DNA from: Bacillus zhangzhouensis
GTDB lineage: Bacteria; Bacillota; Bacilli; Bacillales; Bacillaceae
Direction of reading: 5' to 3'
Length of the DNA: 52,685 nt
NCBI RefSeq assembly: GCF_000715205.1
Contig: NZ_JOTP01000021.1
Span: 1 to 52,685 of the forward strand
The translations under genes and the position numbers were made by a program. The notes beneath the pieces were generated by a model that was not told the DNA's origin, did no database searches, and saw nothing but the letters and a program-made list of their open reading frames with translations. Below are positions 16,787-27,771 of this stretch, in pieces. Numbering within the stretch: position 1 is the stretch's first letter; every line of letters starts with the position of its first letter.

Positions 16787-19516
16787 TTAGTTGCTTGCCA
16801 ATTTCTCGCGCAGTACCATTTGAAGGATACCGCCATGACGATAGTAGTCAATTTCGACTTCACTGTCAAAGCGAACAAGCACTTCAAATGTTTTCTCATT
16901 GCCATCTGCATCGATTGCTTTTACAGTGACAAGATCACGCGGACGAACTGTTTCGTCAACATCAACTTCAAATGTTTCGGTACCTGTTAGTCCATGAGTC
17001 TCTGCACTTTCTCCGTCTTTAAACTGTAAAGGAAGTACGCCCATGAAGACAAGGTTACTTCTGTGGATACGCTCAAAGCTCTCAGCTAGAACAAATTTAA
17101 TTCCAAGAAGGTTTGTTCCTTTTGCAGCCCAGTCACGTGAAGAACCCATTCCGTAGTCTTTACCTGCTAAGATCGCAAGACCCGTTCCATCCTCTTTATA
17201 ACGCATGCATGCATCATAAATGGATGTCACTTCACCAGTTGGCCAATACGTTGTATATCCGCCTTCTGTTCCTGGTGCAATCTGGTTCTTAATCCGGATG
17301 TTTGCAAAAGTACCTCTCATCATGACATGGTGGTTCCCACGGCGAGATCCATATGAGTTAAAGTCTCTAGGTGACACGCCTCTTTCTTGCAAGTATTTAC
17401 CTGCAGGTGTGTCCTTCCCAATTGCTCCAGCTGGAGAAATATGGTCGGTTGTGACAGAGTCACCGAATTTTGCAACAACGCGAAGTCCTTTAAGTGGCTC
17501 AACTTTGCCAGGTTCAACTGAAAGGTTTTCGAAGAATGGTGGGTTATCAATATAAGTTGAATTCTCATCCCATTTGTATAGTGCATCATCGGTTGTTTTG
17601 ATTTCATTCCAGCGATCGTTGTTATCAAAGACAGTTTCATACTCTGAACGGAATAATTCAGGTGTTACTGTGCTCTTAACAACACTGTTGATTTCGTCCA
17701 TCGTTGGCCAAATGTCATTGAAATAGACGTTTTTGCCATCCTTATCGACACCGATCGGATCCTTTGTTAGGTCGATATCTACAGTACCCGCAAGTGCATA
17801 TGCCACAACTAGTGGTGGTGATGCAAGGTAGTTTCCTTTGACAAGCGGATGGATACGACCTTCGAAGTTACGGTTACCTGATAAAACTGAAGTGATCAAA
17901 AGATCATTTTCAGAGACAGCATCTTCAATTTCTTTCTCAAGCGGTCCAGAGTTTCCGATACATGTTGTACAACCATACCCAACAATGTTAAATCCAAGGT
18001 CTCTTAAGTATGGAAGAAGTCCTGAGTTCACAAGGTATCCTGTTACAACCTTTGAACCTGGTGCTAGTGACGTTTTCACGTAGTTTGGTACCTTCATACC
18101 AAGTTCACTTGCTTTCTTCGCGACAAGACCTGCTCCGATCAAGACGTATGGGTTAGATGTATTCGTACAGCTCGTAATCGCTGCAATCGCAATCGCACCT
18201 GTCTTCATGACAGCTTTTTCGCCGTTTGAAAGATCAAATTCGATTTGTTTATCCAGCTCTGATTTTTCTAAGCCGAATCCTTGGTTCCCTGCTGGGCTTT
18301 CAATATGTTTATGGAACGTCTCTTTCATTTCAGAAAGTGGAATCAAATCTTGTGGACGTTTTGGACCAGATAAGTTTGACTCAATTTTAGAAAGATCAAT
18401 TTCCACGACATCAGTAAATATTGGTTCCTCAGCATCTGGCGTATAGAATAAACCATTTGCGCGAGAATATTCTTCAACGATATTAATTTGTTCTTCTTCA
18501 CGGCCAGTGAGGCGTAGGTAAGCCAGAGCTTCCTCATCTACTGGGAAGAATCCACAAGTAGCACCGTATTCAGGAGCCATGTTCGCAATCGTTGCACGAT
18601 CAGCTAGTGGCAGCTGGGCAACGCCTGGTCCGAAGAATTCAACAAACTTGTTCACAACGCCTTTTTCACGTAATACTTGCGTGACTTTTAATGCTAAATC
18701 AGTTGCAGTTGTTCCGTTTGGAAGCTCCCCAACTAATTTAGCGCCAATAACTTCTGGTACTGGGAAGTAAGAAGGCTGACCAAGCATACCAGCTTCCGCT
18801 TCGATACCGCCAACGCCCCATCCAAGAACACCAATTCCGTTAATCATTGTTGTATGAGAGTCAGTCCCAACTAGTGTATCTGGGTAAGTGATGATCTCGC
18901 CATCTTCTTCAATCGCATGAACAACACTTGCAAGATACTCTAAGTTCACTTGGTGAACAATTCCTGTTGCAGGCGGAACAGCTTGATAGTTGTTAAACGC
19001 TTTCTTAGCCCAGCTAAGGAAGTTATAACGCTCTGCGTTACGTTCGAATTCTAAATCCATGTTAATGTTTAATGCGTCTTCAGTTCCAGCTTTGTCAACT
19101 TGTACCGAGTGGTCAATGACAAGGTCAACTGGAATTTCAGGGTTGATTTTATCCGGGTCTCCTCCGACATCTGCCATTGCTTTTCTTAAAGAAGCAAGGT
19201 CAACGACGGCTGGTACACCCGTGAAGTCTTGTAAAATAACACGAGATGGTTTAAATGGAACATCGATCTCTTTTACCTCGGCAGTTCCCCATTTTGCCAA
19301 GTTTTCAACGTGTTCCTTTTTGATCACTCTACCGTCTACTTGGCGAAGCACTGATTCTAACAGTACCTTAATGGAATAAGGCAGCTTAGAAACATTTCCG
19401 ATTCCTTGTTTTTCTAGTGCTTCTAACGAATAATAGTGATACGTTTTCCCATTTGTCGAAAACGTTTTTCTAGATTGAAAAGCGTCTTGTTTAGCGACTT
19501 GCTGCTGTTTCGACAT
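16787..19516 (-). CDS. citB: Aconitate hydratase
   Basis: TCA-cycle enzyme converting citrate to isocitrate, 909 residues, also an iron-responsive RNA-binding protein in Bacillus. The 4Fe-4S ligands are the Cys in [11 protein letters not shown] and the pair in [14 protein letters not shown]; other signatures are [27 protein letters not shown] and [16 protein letters not shown]. The C-terminal swivel domain carries [16 protein letters not shown] and [22 protein letters not shown] 19516 with AAAAGGGGGA upstream is the start; the frame is open further upstream without a ribosome site. The promoter has a CcpC-type dyad. Confidence 0.97.
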   Translation of the reverse strand: MSKQQQVAKQDAFQSRKTFSTNGKTYHYYSLEALEKQGIGNVSKLPYSIKVLLESVLRQVDGRVIKKEHVENLAKWGTAEVKEIDVPFKPSRVILQDFTGVPAVVDLASLRKAMADVGGDPDKINPEIPVDLVIDHSVQVDKAGTEDALNINMDLEFERNAERYNFLSWAKKAFNNYQAVPPATGIVHQVNLEYLASVVHAIEEDGEIITYPDTLVGTDSHTTMINGIGVLGWGVGGIEAEAGMLGQPSYFPVPEVIGAKLVGELPNGTTATDLALKVTQVLREKGVVNKFVEFFGPGVAQLPLADRATIANMAPEYGATCGFFPVDEEALAYLRLTGREEEQINIVEEYSRANGLFYTPDAEEPIFTDVVEIDLSKIESNLSGPKRPQDLIPLSEMKETFHKHIESPAGNQGFGLEKSELDKQIEFDLSNGEKAVMKTGAIAIAAITSCTNTSNPYVLIGAGLVAKKASELGMKVPNYVKTSLAPGSKVVTGYLVNSGLLPYLRDLGFNIVGYGCTTCIGNSGPLEKEIEDAVSENDLLITSVLSGNRNFEGRIHPLVKGNYLASPPLVVAYALAGTVDIDLTKDPIGVDKDGKNVYFNDIWPTMDEINSVVKSTVTPELFRSEYETVFDNNDRWNEIKTTDDALYKWDENSTYIDNPPFFENLSVEPGKVEPLKGLRVVAKFGDSVTTDHISPAGAIGKDTPAGKYLQERGVSPRDFNSYGSRRGNHHVMMRGTFANIRIKNQIAPGTEGGYTTYWPTGEVTSIYDACMRYKEDGTGLAILAGKDYGMGSSRDWAAKGTNLLGIKFVLAESFERIHRSNLVFMGVLPLQFKDGESAETHGLTGTETFEVDVDETVRPRDLVTVKAIDADGNEKTFEVLVRFDSEVEIDYYRHGGILQMVLREKLASN

Positions 19517-19601
19517 GTCCAAAATCCCCCTTTTGATGATCAAGATCAATTTCAATTCTCAGAAAAATCGTCGTATTTCACCACAATTTTCTCACAATTT
19601 C

Positions 19602-19668
19602 ATCTTAAAACAAATTCATACATAAGTAAATAACAATGCTTTTATTAAATTCGATAAGTTTATCTTAT
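19602..19668 (-). promoter_or_regulatory. citB promoter with CcpC-type dyad
   Basis: Minus strand: TTTACT (19625-19630), 17 bp, TAAGAT (19602-19607). Upstream, ATAAGTTTATCTTAT (19654-19668) matches the CcpC operator ATAA-N7-TTAT. CcpC represses citB when citrate is low in B. subtilis, and a second ATAA half-site overlaps the -35. The ccpC gene is not in this window. Confidence 0.6.
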
Positions 19669-19688
19669 CATTAGGAAATGATTACTCT

Positions 19689-19718
19689 TCATAAACCGAG
19701 TGGTGCGGGTTCATACTA
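19689..19718 (+). promoter_or_regulatory. Sigma-G promoter of sspO
   Basis: TCATA (19689-19693), 18 bp, CATACTA (19712-19718) fits the forespore sigma-G consensus and lies 18 bp before the sspO start codon. Confidence 0.65.
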
Positions 19719-19736
19719 ATATTGAGGTGATAGAAC

Positions 19737-19883
19737 ATGACAAAACGCAAAGCAAATCATGTGATTGACGGCATGAACGCAGCCAAAAGCCAAGGAAAAG
19801 GTGCAGGCTATATTGAAAATGATCAGCTCGTTTTAACAGAAGAACAAAGACAAAACAATAAAAAGCGCAAAAAGAACCAATAA
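19737..19883 (+). CDS. sspO: Small acid-soluble spore protein SspO
   Basis: 48-residue SASP of the spore core: [20 protein letters not shown], then [21 protein letters not shown] and a basic tail KKRKKNQ. It matches SspO (formerly CotK) of B. subtilis. ATG 19737 has a TGAGGTGA ribosome site at 19723-19730. It is followed 16 bp later by sspP, forming the sspO-sspP operon under the sigma-G promoter. Divergent from citB as in B. subtilis. Confidence 0.92.
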   Translation: MTKRKANHVIDGMNAAKSQGKGAGYIENDQLVLTEEQRQNNKKRKKNQ

Positions 19884-19899
19884 GAAAGGAGCATGAATC

Positions 19900-20046
19900 A
19901 TGACGAATAAAAACACAGGGAAAGACATCCGTCAAAACTCTCCTAAGGAGCATCAAGGCGGACAGCCTGAGCCATTATCAGGCAGTAAAAAAGTTAAAAA
20001 CCGCAACCATACAAGACAAAAGCACAATTCACATCATGATATGTAA
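19900..20046 (+). CDS. sspP: Small acid-soluble spore protein SspP
   Basis: 48-residue polar SASP ([20 protein letters not shown], with [20 protein letters not shown] and a His-rich end). It matches SspP (formerly CotL). AAAGGAG at 19885-19891 precedes ATG 19900 by 8 nt. It is the second gene of the sspO-sspP operon and is followed by a terminator. Confidence 0.9.
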   Translation: MTNKNTGKDIRQNSPKEHQGGQPEPLSGSKKVKNRNHTRQKHNSHHDM

Positions 20047-20058
20047 AGATTCCTCTCT

Positions 20059-20080
20059 CATCCCGTGACCAAGCGGGATG
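20059..20080 (+). terminator. Terminator of sspO-sspP
   Basis: CATCCCG (20059-20065) and CGGGATG (20074-20080) with TTTT after the stem, 12 bp beyond the sspP stop. Confidence 0.65.
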
Positions 20081-20148
20081 TTTTAGGTCTTTCACACATT
20101 TCAGTTTTCAACATATGATTTATTATGAGATGTGATGGAGGAGTGTTT

Positions 20149-20550
20149 ATGGAGAATGAAAAGCAAGCGAATTCCTCTGATTTTCTTGAAATAGATGATT
20201 GGCTCAATGTGTTAATGGATGATCCTTTTGCCTGGTATGATGAACACCTCCCAATTGATCTTTATGAAACAAGCCGTGATTATATTATTGAGATCGATGT
20301 CTCCGCCCTATCGATCACTGATGTAAAGCTGACCTTCGCGGGATATGAGCTCACTTTAGCTTATACGTTAAAAAAGCCAAATGATGCAGGCGATCAGCAA
20401 ATTGAAAAAAGCGTTATGCTTCCTTTTTATTTGAATGACAAAGACATAGCCACGGATTACGAAAACCGAATCATATCGATAAAGATTAAAAAATATTCCC
20501 ATCATCAAGACGGGGCATTTTCCTTTCAAATGCCACATGTCAAACATTAA
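20149..20550 (+). CDS. cotM: Spore coat protein CotM (alpha-crystallin/Hsp20 type)
   Basis: A 133-residue protein with an Hsp20-like domain: IDLYETSRDYIIEIDVSALSITDVKLTFAGYELTLAYTLK (about 40-80) corresponds to the beta-strands of alpha-crystallin, and MLPFYLNDKDIATDYENRIISIKIKK to the C-terminal strands. It is related to B. subtilis CotM, an outer-coat protein made in the mother cell. ATG 20149 follows GGAGGAG (20137-20143). CATATGATT at 20112-20120 resembles a sigma-K -10. It follows sspP, as in B. subtilis. Confidence 0.82.
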   Translation: MENEKQANSSDFLEIDDWLNVLMDDPFAWYDEHLPIDLYETSRDYIIEIDVSALSITDVKLTFAGYELTLAYTLKKPNDAGDQQIEKSVMLPFYLNDKDIATDYENRIISIKIKKYSHHQDGAFSFQMPHVKH

Positions 20551-20577
20551 GAGCCCTCCTTTATTTAGGTGGGCTCT
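20550..20577 (+). terminator. Terminator of cotM
   Basis: AGAGCCC (20550-20556) pairs with GGGCTCT (20571-20577) directly after the cotM stop codon. Confidence 0.65.
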
Positions 20578-20811
20578 CTTCCGTTCGTTTCAAGTCAATC
20601 CCTTTTGCGAACCACCATGGCCAAATAGTAGAGTCGCTATACGATAATATATTCTTTTTCTACTAAATGGTTTGGGTCCTTCTAGTAATTGGACGTCTAT
20701 TTATAAAAAAGGGCGTTTATACAGAAAAGATACAGACATTTTTGTTATTTTCTTCTATCATCTCTTCATGTAAAATAAGGTAGAGAGATAAGGGGTATAA
20801 GGAGTGAGAAC

Positions 20812-21240
20812 ATGTTAAGCGGCTGGTTTTTGTGGTTCATTTTATTTTGGGGTACAGTAATGATCGGATTACTAGCAATCGGTGGCTTTTTTATGTTTCG
20901 CAAATTTTTAAAACGATTGCCGAAGGAAGACGGGAAATCAGAACTTGATTGGCAGGATGAATATATTCAAAAGAGCCTGCACCTATGGCGGGATGAGGAC
21001 AAACAGCTTTTAAATGAGCTGGTATTACCAGTTCCAGAGCTGTTTCGAGATGTCGCCAAAGAAAAAATTGCTGGTAAAATTGGCGAACTGGCACTAAAAG
21101 AACAAGCTGCCAGCATTAATTTAGACTTAATCATTCGCGGCTATATCATCGCTACGCCAAAGCGAGACCATAAGTTTTTACTAAAGCGCCTGCAAGAAAA
21201 AAACATTGATCACACGCCATACGAATCACTATTAAAATAA
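20812..21240 (+). CDS. yneK: Membrane-anchored protein YneK
   Basis: A 142-residue protein with one N-terminal transmembrane helix (about 3-29, GWFLWFILFWGTVMIGLLAIGGFFMF) followed by a basic stop-transfer KFLKRLPK and a charged helical domain facing the cytoplasm (DEYIQKSLHLWRDEDKQLLNEL). The end resembles a small winged domain (LDLIIRGYIIATPKRDHKFLLKRL). It belongs to the YneK/DUF2621 family, function unknown. The position between cotM and ccdC is conserved. It converges on ccdC across a perfect inverted repeat. Confidence 0.85.
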   Translation: MLSGWFLWFILFWGTVMIGLLAIGGFFMFRKFLKRLPKEDGKSELDWQDEYIQKSLHLWRDEDKQLLNELVLPVPELFRDVAKEKIAGKIGELALKEQAASINLDLIIRGYIIATPKRDHKFLLKRLQEKNIDHTPYESLLK

Positions 21241-21262
21241 CCTCCTTTTTAAAAAGGAGGTT
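21239..21262. terminator. Bidirectional terminator between yneK and ccdC
   Basis: AACCTCCTTTTT and AAAAAGGAGGTT form a perfect 24-bp palindrome overlapping the stop codons of both convergent genes. Confidence 0.75.
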
Positions 21263-21744
21263 TAATTCATTTGAGCCTGCTGTGGATCTAATTGTTTAGC
21301 CAGTTTTCTAAACGACAAATACATAGCGACACGCCAAGGCACGATCATGCCAAAGGCAAGGATCCAAAACATCCCGCTTAGCGCGCCGTAATCAATGGAA
21401 GAACTCAGGATGGTCTTCATGCCAATACGAATAACAAGAAGACCAATGAGAATAAACACAAAAGCTTTTGATCGCTTTAAATAAATTTCATTCCCTCTAA
21501 TTTCAAATTTTGATGTTTTAATTAAAAATATTGAGAAAAACATCCCCACTGTGATCGCCTCAAGAAATTCGGCTCCAGTTACTTGAAACATAGGGATCAA
21601 AAACATTAGAGCGCCAGTGCTCATGAATATAGGAGGTAAAATAATTTTTTTCGCGGTTGCAGGTTTTGCAGATGATTTAATGCGAATAAACATGACGGCT
21701 ACCGCCATACATACCGCAATTATAGAAGAGATTATGATCATCAT
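21262..21744 (-). CDS. ccdC: Membrane protein CcdC (YneJ)
   Basis: A 160-residue integral membrane protein with four or five hydrophobic segments and the recognisable AKKIILPPIFMSTGALMFLIPMF stretch (about 32-54) and FEIRGNEIYLKRSKAFVFILIGLLVIRI. It matches B. subtilis YneJ/CcdC, encoded near ccdA; its role is not established. In B. subtilis a CheY-like gene (yneI/ccdB) stands between ccdA and yneJ; here only 94 bp separates the two and no such gene is present. Confidence 0.88.
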   Translation of the reverse strand: MMIIISSIIAVCMAVAVMFIRIKSSAKPATAKKIILPPIFMSTGALMFLIPMFQVTGAEFLEAITVGMFFSIFLIKTSKFEIRGNEIYLKRSKAFVFILIGLLVIRIGMKTILSSSIDYGALSGMFWILAFGMIVPWRVAMYLSFRKLAKQLDPQQAQMN

Positions 21745-21838
21745 ATCAAATCATTCCTTTATTCTTTAAGGTCAGTCTATGTATAATATACTCCAATTGA
21801 CGAAAAAAAACCATTCGCCGCGACTGTAGAAAACGATT

Positions 21839-22546
21839 TCAAAAGCCTGTAAATCCACCAAACAATGATGAGAACATAATGATAATCCATGTGAGAAGAT
21901 CAAAGAACAATAAAATCCCTACCACAATCATAATGATCCCGCCAATTCTCATGATGAGCTGCTGACGCTTTCTGATCCACGCCATTTTCGTGATGAAAAA
22001 AGAAAGAACAAAAAACGGAATAGCAAAGCCTAATACATACGCAATCATATAGGTCACAGCGGACTCCGGTTTATTGCTGGCAAGTGTGATGACAGCTGAT
22101 AAAATCGGGCCAGTACAAGGTGTCCATCCAGCAGCAAAACCCATTCCGATGAGTATCGATCCAAAAAAACCAGCTGGACGATTTTTGAACTGCATTCTCT
22201 TTTCCCCCATCAGAAAAGAGGGCTGAAATACACCAAGAATCATAAAGCCAAAGAAAATAATGAGAATGGCCCCAATTTGACGAATCGCTTGATGATATTC
22301 AATAAAGAACGAACCAACGAACGATGTCCCAAAGCCAATCGCAATAAAAATGATAGAGAACCCAATTAAAAAGAATAATGTATGAAGGAGACTTCTTCTT
22401 CTCAACATCACCTTCTCAGATTTCACTTCATCTATACTAACACCCGTGATATACGATAAAAAGGCTGGGTAAAGCGGAAGACAGCACGGTGAGATAAAAG
22501 AAAGAAATCCTGCTCCAAAAGCTAAAAAATAATTCAGATCTGACAA
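21839..22546 (-). CDS. ccdA: Thiol-disulfide transporter CcdA
   Basis: A 235-residue membrane protein that passes electrons from cytoplasmic thioredoxin to extracytoplasmic thiol proteins, needed for cytochrome c maturation and spore synthesis. Conserved cysteines are in [13 protein letters not shown] near the N-terminus and [14 protein letters not shown] in the middle; six helices are evident. The start is TTG at 22546 ([17 protein letters not shown]) with AGGGGGGTG upstream, matching the known N-terminus; the longer in-frame ATG has no ribosome site. YneN is a plausible partner. Confidence 0.92.
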   Translation of the reverse strand: MSDLNYFLAFGAGFLSFISPCCLPLYPAFLSYITGVSIDEVKSEKVMLRRRSLLHTLFFLIGFSIIFIAIGFGTSFVGSFFIEYHQAIRQIGAILIIFFGFMILGVFQPSFLMGEKRMQFKNRPAGFFGSILIGMGFAAGWTPCTGPILSAVITLASNKPESAVTYMIAYVLGFAIPFFVLSFFITKMAWIRKRQQLIMRIGGIIMIVVGILLFFDLLTWIIIMFSSLFGGFTGF

Positions 22547-22761
22547 AAGAACACCCCCCTTCTTACAATATACAATAAGAGATGACAAAATCATTTCATT
22601 TTTTTTACATCATCTCAATAAAGATGGTCTATTCTCTTAAAACCTTATATAATTTAATTTGACATCGAGATAACGAATCCTTTAAATTTGAAAATAAACC
22701 TTAATATGGATATAATAGAATCGATTCTTTTTATCAAGATTTGCATGAAAGGAACATGACT

Positions 22762-22929
22762 TTGGTAAAAACATCATTATTAACTCAAATTGAAGAAAAA
22801 AGAGAAGAGTTGATGAAAGTTGTCTTGCATAATGGGATGACATCTACAGTGACCATCGAACATAGCCAGCAGCTAGATCATCTCCTCTTACAATATCAAC
22901 GACACTTACACTCAAATTCAGCCAACTAA
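22762..22929 (+). CDS. ynzD: Spo0E-family aspartyl phosphatase YnzD
   Basis: A 55-residue helical-hairpin protein with the Spo0E signature SQQLDHLLLQYQ (consensus S-Q-x-L-D), as in YnzD and YisI, which dephosphorylate Spo0A~P and so restrain sporulation. Full start: MVKTSLLTQIEEKREELMKV. TTG 22762 is chosen because AAAGGAA (22748-22754) lies 7 nt upstream, while the ATG at 22756 is too close. It is divergent from ccdA; position conserved with B. subtilis. Confidence 0.85.
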   Translation: MVKTSLLTQIEEKREELMKVVLHNGMTSTVTIEHSQQLDHLLLQYQRHLHSNSAN

Positions 22930-22998
22930 TCATATCTCATGATATAAACCAAGCCGCACGATTTTAGAAAAGTTGATATGTGTGACAATAAACGAAAC

Positions 22999-23024
22999 AA
23001 AAACCTCTAATCACAGGGGTTTTT
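22999..23024 (+). terminator. Terminator of ynzD
   Basis: AAAAACCTCT (22999-23008) pairs with AGGGGTTTTT (23015-23024), then T-rich. Confidence 0.6.
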
Positions 23025-23128
23025 TGTTTTTGGTCTTTCAGATGATGCATGACGACATAATAAAAACCACCTTCCCTGCTTCATTCATGCAAGTACAGTG
23101 GTTTTTAGCGTCTGATGAAGGTGACTTC

Positions 23129-23161
23129 ATAAAGAAAGGACATAGCTTGTCCATTCTTTAT
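23129..23161. other. Near-perfect inverted repeat between ynzD and yneF
   Basis: ATAAAGAAAGGACA (23129-23142) and TGTCCATTCTTTAT (23148-23161) pair with one mismatch around a 5-nt loop. There is no T-run on the yneF side, so it is not a simple terminator. A second arm pair, AAAAACCAC/GTGGTTTTT, lies at about 23065-23106. No gene is seen in 22930-23197. Confidence 0.55.
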
Positions 23162-23197
23162 GCCCATGTTCCATCTATGATCATAATATCGTACGTA

Positions 23198-23416
23198 TTA
23201 TTTCGCTTGGTTGTTCATGGCTTTCATCATTTGATTGATTTTCTTTTGGGACGGTTTCATGCCCATTTGCATCATCATCATTCGAAGCATTTGTTCATTA
23301 ATTGGTGGATTCTTTTTCAAGTAGCTCATCATATACTTACGAGCAATAAAGAATCCGAGTGCAACTCCTGCAAGCAGTGCAACAACGCCTACAAGGATGA
23401 CAACCCATAAATCCAT
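23198..23416 (-). CDS. yneF: Small membrane protein YneF (UPF0154)
   Basis: A 72-residue protein with one N-terminal transmembrane helix ([20 protein letters not shown] onward, about 3-24) followed by a Lys/Met-rich cytoplasmic tail ([21 protein letters not shown], then [18 protein letters not shown]). This is the UPF0154 pattern of B. subtilis YneF. ATG 23416 with GGAGGAA upstream is the start. It is encoded downstream of sirA on the same strand, as in B. subtilis. Function unknown. Confidence 0.9.
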   Translation of the reverse strand: MDLWVVILVGVVALLAGVALGFFIARKYMMSYLKKNPPINEQMLRMMMMQMGMKPSQKKINQMMKAMNNQAK

Positions 23417-23500
23417 AATTCTTCCTCCTTCATGTTGTCTCGTATAAAGTGTACTAAACAAAAGGCTATTATACAACATTTCACGTTCAATTTTATTTTT

Positions 23501-23947
23501 TTAAACAAAATTCCTCACTTTTACCGGATTGAGCCACCCGTGCTTCTTTGATCCAAAGTCCATGGCAAGGAAGCAAGGACTAATTTTTCTCAGCACTTCA
23601 AAAAACACCGCTTCTGCCTCATAACTACCTTTGGCAGACATTTGGATATAACGATCTTTGATAATGAATGCAGCTGTTCCTTTTCCATCTGGTAATGAGG
23701 CGCTGTAAATCGAGCCTATTTGTGTATAGTGAATGTTCGTTAAGTTGTTCATTAATCGTTGGTGCATATGAAAAGCAGGGATTCGTTTCGTCACGTAATC
23801 CACTTGCTTAACAAGCATGACTAACTCATCGTCAGTACAGTTCGTCCAGTGCAATGACTCAAACAAGTGAAACAAAATAGATTCTCTGCCAAAATAATGA
23901 TGAGCAAATTCATCCTCAATCCAATAAATATAATAATGGCGTTCCAT
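23501..23947 (-). CDS. sirA: Sporulation inhibitor of replication SirA
   Basis: A 148-residue protein that binds the N-terminal domain of DnaA and blocks new rounds of replication at the start of sporulation. Conserved segments are MERHYYIYWIEDEFAHHYFG at the start, FHMHQRLMNNL in the middle and FFEVLRKISPCFLAMDFGSK...GWLNPVKVRNFV at the end, matching B. subtilis SirA (YneE). Upstream on the minus strand lie TATAAT (23994-23999) and TGACGAA (23969-23975), one base off the Spo0A box; its place downstream of the -10 is not typical for activation. Confidence 0.93.
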   Translation of the reverse strand: MERHYYIYWIEDEFAHHYFGRESILFHLFESLHWTNCTDDELVMLVKQVDYVTKRIPAFHMHQRLMNNLTNIHYTQIGSIYSASLPDGKGTAAFIIKDRYIQMSAKGSYEAEAVFFEVLRKISPCFLAMDFGSKKHGWLNPVKVRNFV

Positions 23948-24080
23948 GTCTATCCCTTCCTTTCACATTTCGTCAATATCGTTTATTGCTTGTATTATAC
24001 AAAAATGTGAAAGAAAGAATTGTCTATATATGAAGCAAGAAGAAACTAGTTTTGTCAAAAAAACAAGAAAAAAGAAAAAA

Positions 24081-24112
24081 GTTTGCAGAGCGGATGGAAA
24101 TGCTCTGCAAAC
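24081..24112 (-). terminator. Terminator of tkt
   Basis: GTTTGCAGAGC (24081-24091) and GCTCTGCAAAC (24102-24112) form an 11-bp stem; on the minus strand a long T-rich tract follows. Confidence 0.8.
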
Positions 24113-24145
24113 AGGTAGCAAAAAAGCATGATGATTGGAAATCGA

Positions 24146-26149
24146 TTATTTATTAAGTTTTGCTTTTACACGGCTAACCACGTTGCTTACAGTAAATCCG
24201 TATTTCTCAATAATGGTTTCACCTGGAGCAGAAGCGCCAAATTTATCAATCGCAATCACGTCACCATCAAGACCCGTGTAACGCTCCCAGCCTAGTGAAG
24301 CACCCATTTCAATCGCAACACGTGCTCTCACTGCTTTAGGAAGGACTGACTCTTTGTATTCGTCTGATTGCTGATCAAAGCGATCCCATGCAGGAAGACT
24401 CACAACAGAAGCGCGGATACCTTCTTTTTCAAGTGCCTTTTGCGCTTCAATTGCTAAACCTACTTCAGATCCTGAAGCAAGTAAAAGTGCTTCAGGCTGG
24501 GCATCAGCAGCTTCAACGACAACGTATCCACCTTTTTCTACTCCCTCATATGCCTTCTCTGGTGCTTGGTCAATCGTTGGAAGGTTTTGACGAGTAAGGA
24601 CTAGTGCTGTTGGTTTATCCGTTGAAGATACAGCAAGTTTCCACGCTGCAGCTGTTTCGTTTCCATCAGCTGGGCGAATAACAGAAAGGTTAGGCATCGC
24701 ACGTAATGAAGCAAGCTGTTCAACTGGCTCATGCGTCGGACCATCTTCACCGACGGCAATACTATCATGCGTAAAGACATAAGTGACTGGCAGTCCCATT
24801 AATGCAGCAAGACGAATTGCTGGTCTTAAGTAATCTGAGAAAACAAAGAACGTTCCGCCGAATACACGAAGACCGCCGTGAAGTGCCATACCGTTTAACG
24901 CAGCACCCATTGCAAATTCTCTGACACCAAACCAAATATTCTTGCCTGCATAATTATTTTTACCAAAGTCGTCAGTGTTTTTAATTGTTGTTTTATTGGA
25001 TCCAGCAAGGTCAGCAGAACCACCAATAAAGAAAGGTACTTGCTTCGCAATGCCGTTTAATACTTCGCCAGAAGAAGCACGAGAGGCAAGGCTTGAGCCT
25101 GCTTCATAAACAGGAACCTCTTGATCCCAATTCTCAGGAAGCTTTCCTTCAATCGCAAGCTTCAGCTGAGCTGCTAGCTCTGGATATTCTTTTTCATATT
25201 GCGCGAATAGCTCATTCCACGCAGCTTCTTTTTTCTGACCAGCGTCTTTTACAGCTTCTTTAAAATGATCGTACACTTCAGAAGGTACATGGAAATCTTC
25301 TTCAAACGTCCAAGAATAAGCTTCCTTCGTCAGCTTTGCTTCGTCGCTGCCAAGCGGTGCACCATGCACACCAGACGTTCCCGCGCGGTTTGGAGATCCG
25401 AAACCGATCGTTGTTTTCACTTCAATGAGTGTAGGTTTGTCCGTACTTTGTTTGGCTTTTTCAATAGCTGCAGTCACTTCTTCGATGTTGTTGCCGTCTT
25501 TGACGTAAAGAACTTCCCAGTTCATCGCTTCAAAACGATTCTTCACATTTTCAGAGAAGGAACGATCTAGGTCGCCATCTAAAGAAATATCATTTGAATC
25601 ATAAAGAACAATTAGACGGCCTAAGCCTAAATGACCAGCAAGTGAAGAAGCTTCAGAGGAAATTCCCTCCATTAAGTCTCCGTCTCCACAAATGCTGTAT
25701 GTATAGTGGTCCACAACGTTAAAGTTGTCTTTGTTATACGTTTCCGCAAGATGTCTTTCTGCAAGTGCCATTCCAACTGCCATGGCAATCCCTTGTCCTA
25801 AAGGACCTGTTGTGGCATCTACGCCTTCAGTGTGTCCAAATTCAGGATGTCCAGGTGTTTTGCTTCCCCATTGGCGGAATTGTTTTAGATCTTCGATGCT
25901 AAGGTTGTATCCGCTTAAATGAAGCATGCTATAAAGAAGCATAGAACCATGTCCCGCAGATAAAACAAAGCGGTCTCTGTTAAACCAATTTGGATTTTGC
26001 GGACTTACGTTTAAGTGATTCGTCCATAAAGCGTATGCCATTGGTGCAGCACCCATTGGCATTCCAGGGTGACCGGAATTCGCTTTTTCAATTGCGTCTA
26101 TGGAGAGAGTACGTATTGTTGCAATAGATTTCAATTCAATCGTTTCCAT
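24146..26149 (-). CDS. tkt: Transketolase
   Basis: The 667-residue thiamine-diphosphate enzyme of the pentose phosphate pathway, moving two-carbon units between ketoses and aldoses. Visible are the N-terminal [15 protein letters not shown], the ThDP motif [34 protein letters not shown] (about 150-185), the middle pyrimidine domain with [28 protein letters not shown], and the C-terminal [11 protein letters not shown]. Upstream on the minus strand TTGTGA (26206-26211), 17 bp, TATGAT (26183-26188) is a plausible promoter. It lies between sirA and ynzC as in B. subtilis. Confidence 0.97.
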   Translation of the reverse strand: METIELKSIATIRTLSIDAIEKANSGHPGMPMGAAPMAYALWTNHLNVSPQNPNWFNRDRFVLSAGHGSMLLYSMLHLSGYNLSIEDLKQFRQWGSKTPGHPEFGHTEGVDATTGPLGQGIAMAVGMALAERHLAETYNKDNFNVVDHYTYSICGDGDLMEGISSEASSLAGHLGLGRLIVLYDSNDISLDGDLDRSFSENVKNRFEAMNWEVLYVKDGNNIEEVTAAIEKAKQSTDKPTLIEVKTTIGFGSPNRAGTSGVHGAPLGSDEAKLTKEAYSWTFEEDFHVPSEVYDHFKEAVKDAGQKKEAAWNELFAQYEKEYPELAAQLKLAIEGKLPENWDQEVPVYEAGSSLASRASSGEVLNGIAKQVPFFIGGSADLAGSNKTTIKNTDDFGKNNYAGKNIWFGVREFAMGAALNGMALHGGLRVFGGTFFVFSDYLRPAIRLAALMGLPVTYVFTHDSIAVGEDGPTHEPVEQLASLRAMPNLSVIRPADGNETAAAWKLAVSSTDKPTALVLTRQNLPTIDQAPEKAYEGVEKGGYVVVEAADAQPEALLLASGSEVGLAIEAQKALEKEGIRASVVSLPAWDRFDQQSDEYKESVLPKAVRARVAIEMGASLGWERYTGLDGDVIAIDKFGASAPGETIIEKYGFTVSNVVSRVKAKLNK

Positions 26150-26182
26150 ATAAATCCCCTTCCGTATCTTGTGTACACCATT

Positions 26183-26211
26183 ATCATAAATCTACTGTCC
26201 TTTTTTCACAA
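26183..26211 (-). promoter_or_regulatory. Putative tkt promoter
   Basis: Minus strand TTGTGA (26206-26211), 17-bp spacer, TATGAT (26183-26188), 33 bp upstream of the tkt start. Confidence 0.45.
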
Positions 26212-26285
26212 CTATTTCACGCTGAAAAAGAAGGATTTTGTCACATTTAGTTTATCGATCACCTAAAAACTTATGCAAATATGAA

Positions 26286-26314
26286 AAAAGATGAGAATAT
26301 TCTTCCCATCTTTT
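26286..26314 (-). terminator. Terminator of the yneA-yneB-ynzC operon
   Basis: AAAAGATG (26286-26293) pairs with CATCTTTT (26307-26314), with an inner GAATATTC palindrome; 23 bp past the ynzC stop. Confidence 0.65.
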
Positions 26315-26336
26315 CAAAATTCAAGAAATCATGGCC

Positions 26337-26567
26337 TTAATGAAGGTTCTGATCTCTTTCTCTTTTTAATTTTTCTGGTGTGACATCGTTTCCTTCAGGA
26401 TCGACGATTTTCACAGTTTTAAGTGTATTTTTCATAGAAGAACGAAAAGCTTTTAAATATTCTTCTCTTAAATGCTTTTGTTCTGTTTTTTCAGTGTCCG
26501 ACAATCCCGTCTCTTTTGACTTTTTTGAAAGCTCATTTATTCTTGCAAGCTGTTCTTTAGAAATCAT
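26337..26567 (-). CDS. ynzC: UPF0291 protein YnzC
   Basis: A 76-residue charged two-helix protein: ISKEQLARINELSKKSKETG, then LSDTEKTEQKHLREEYLKAFR and a disordered end. This is the YnzC/UPF0291 pattern. It is the third gene of the SOS-inducible yneA-yneB-ynzC operon; its function is not known. Confidence 0.9.
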   Translation of the reverse strand: MISKEQLARINELSKKSKETGLSDTEKTEQKHLREEYLKAFRSSMKNTLKTVKIVDPEGNDVTPEKLKRERDQNLH

Positions 26568-26635
26568 GACAAACTCCTTTAAAACATTTTCTCTACATAC
26601 TACTAAATATCATTCATTTTTACAACAATTCATAC

Positions 26636-27612
<977 letters not shown>

Positions 27613-27630
27613 AATGTCATCTCTCCTAAT

Positions 27631-27739
27631 AGAATGTGTGTTCGCTCTTTCTGTTATTCATTATAGATACGAACAAACGTTTCTGTCAAACGTTTTTTTC
27701 GAACCTATGTTTGTACTGTTAGGAAAAACATGCTATAAT
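27631..27739. promoter_or_regulatory. yneA-lexA intergenic region with three LexA boxes
   Basis: Three sites resemble CGAAC-N4-GTTCG: AGAATGTGTGTTCG (27631-27644), CGAACAAACGTTTC (27670-27683) and CGAACCTATGTTTG (27700-27713). The last overlaps the lexA -35. The lexA promoter is TTGTAC (27711-27716), 17 bp, TATAAT (27734-27739). The arrangement matches the known dinR region of B. subtilis. Confidence 0.8.
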
Positions 27740-27771
27740 TTCTTTAAAATTGACGTTTTGAGGTGCAAAAG

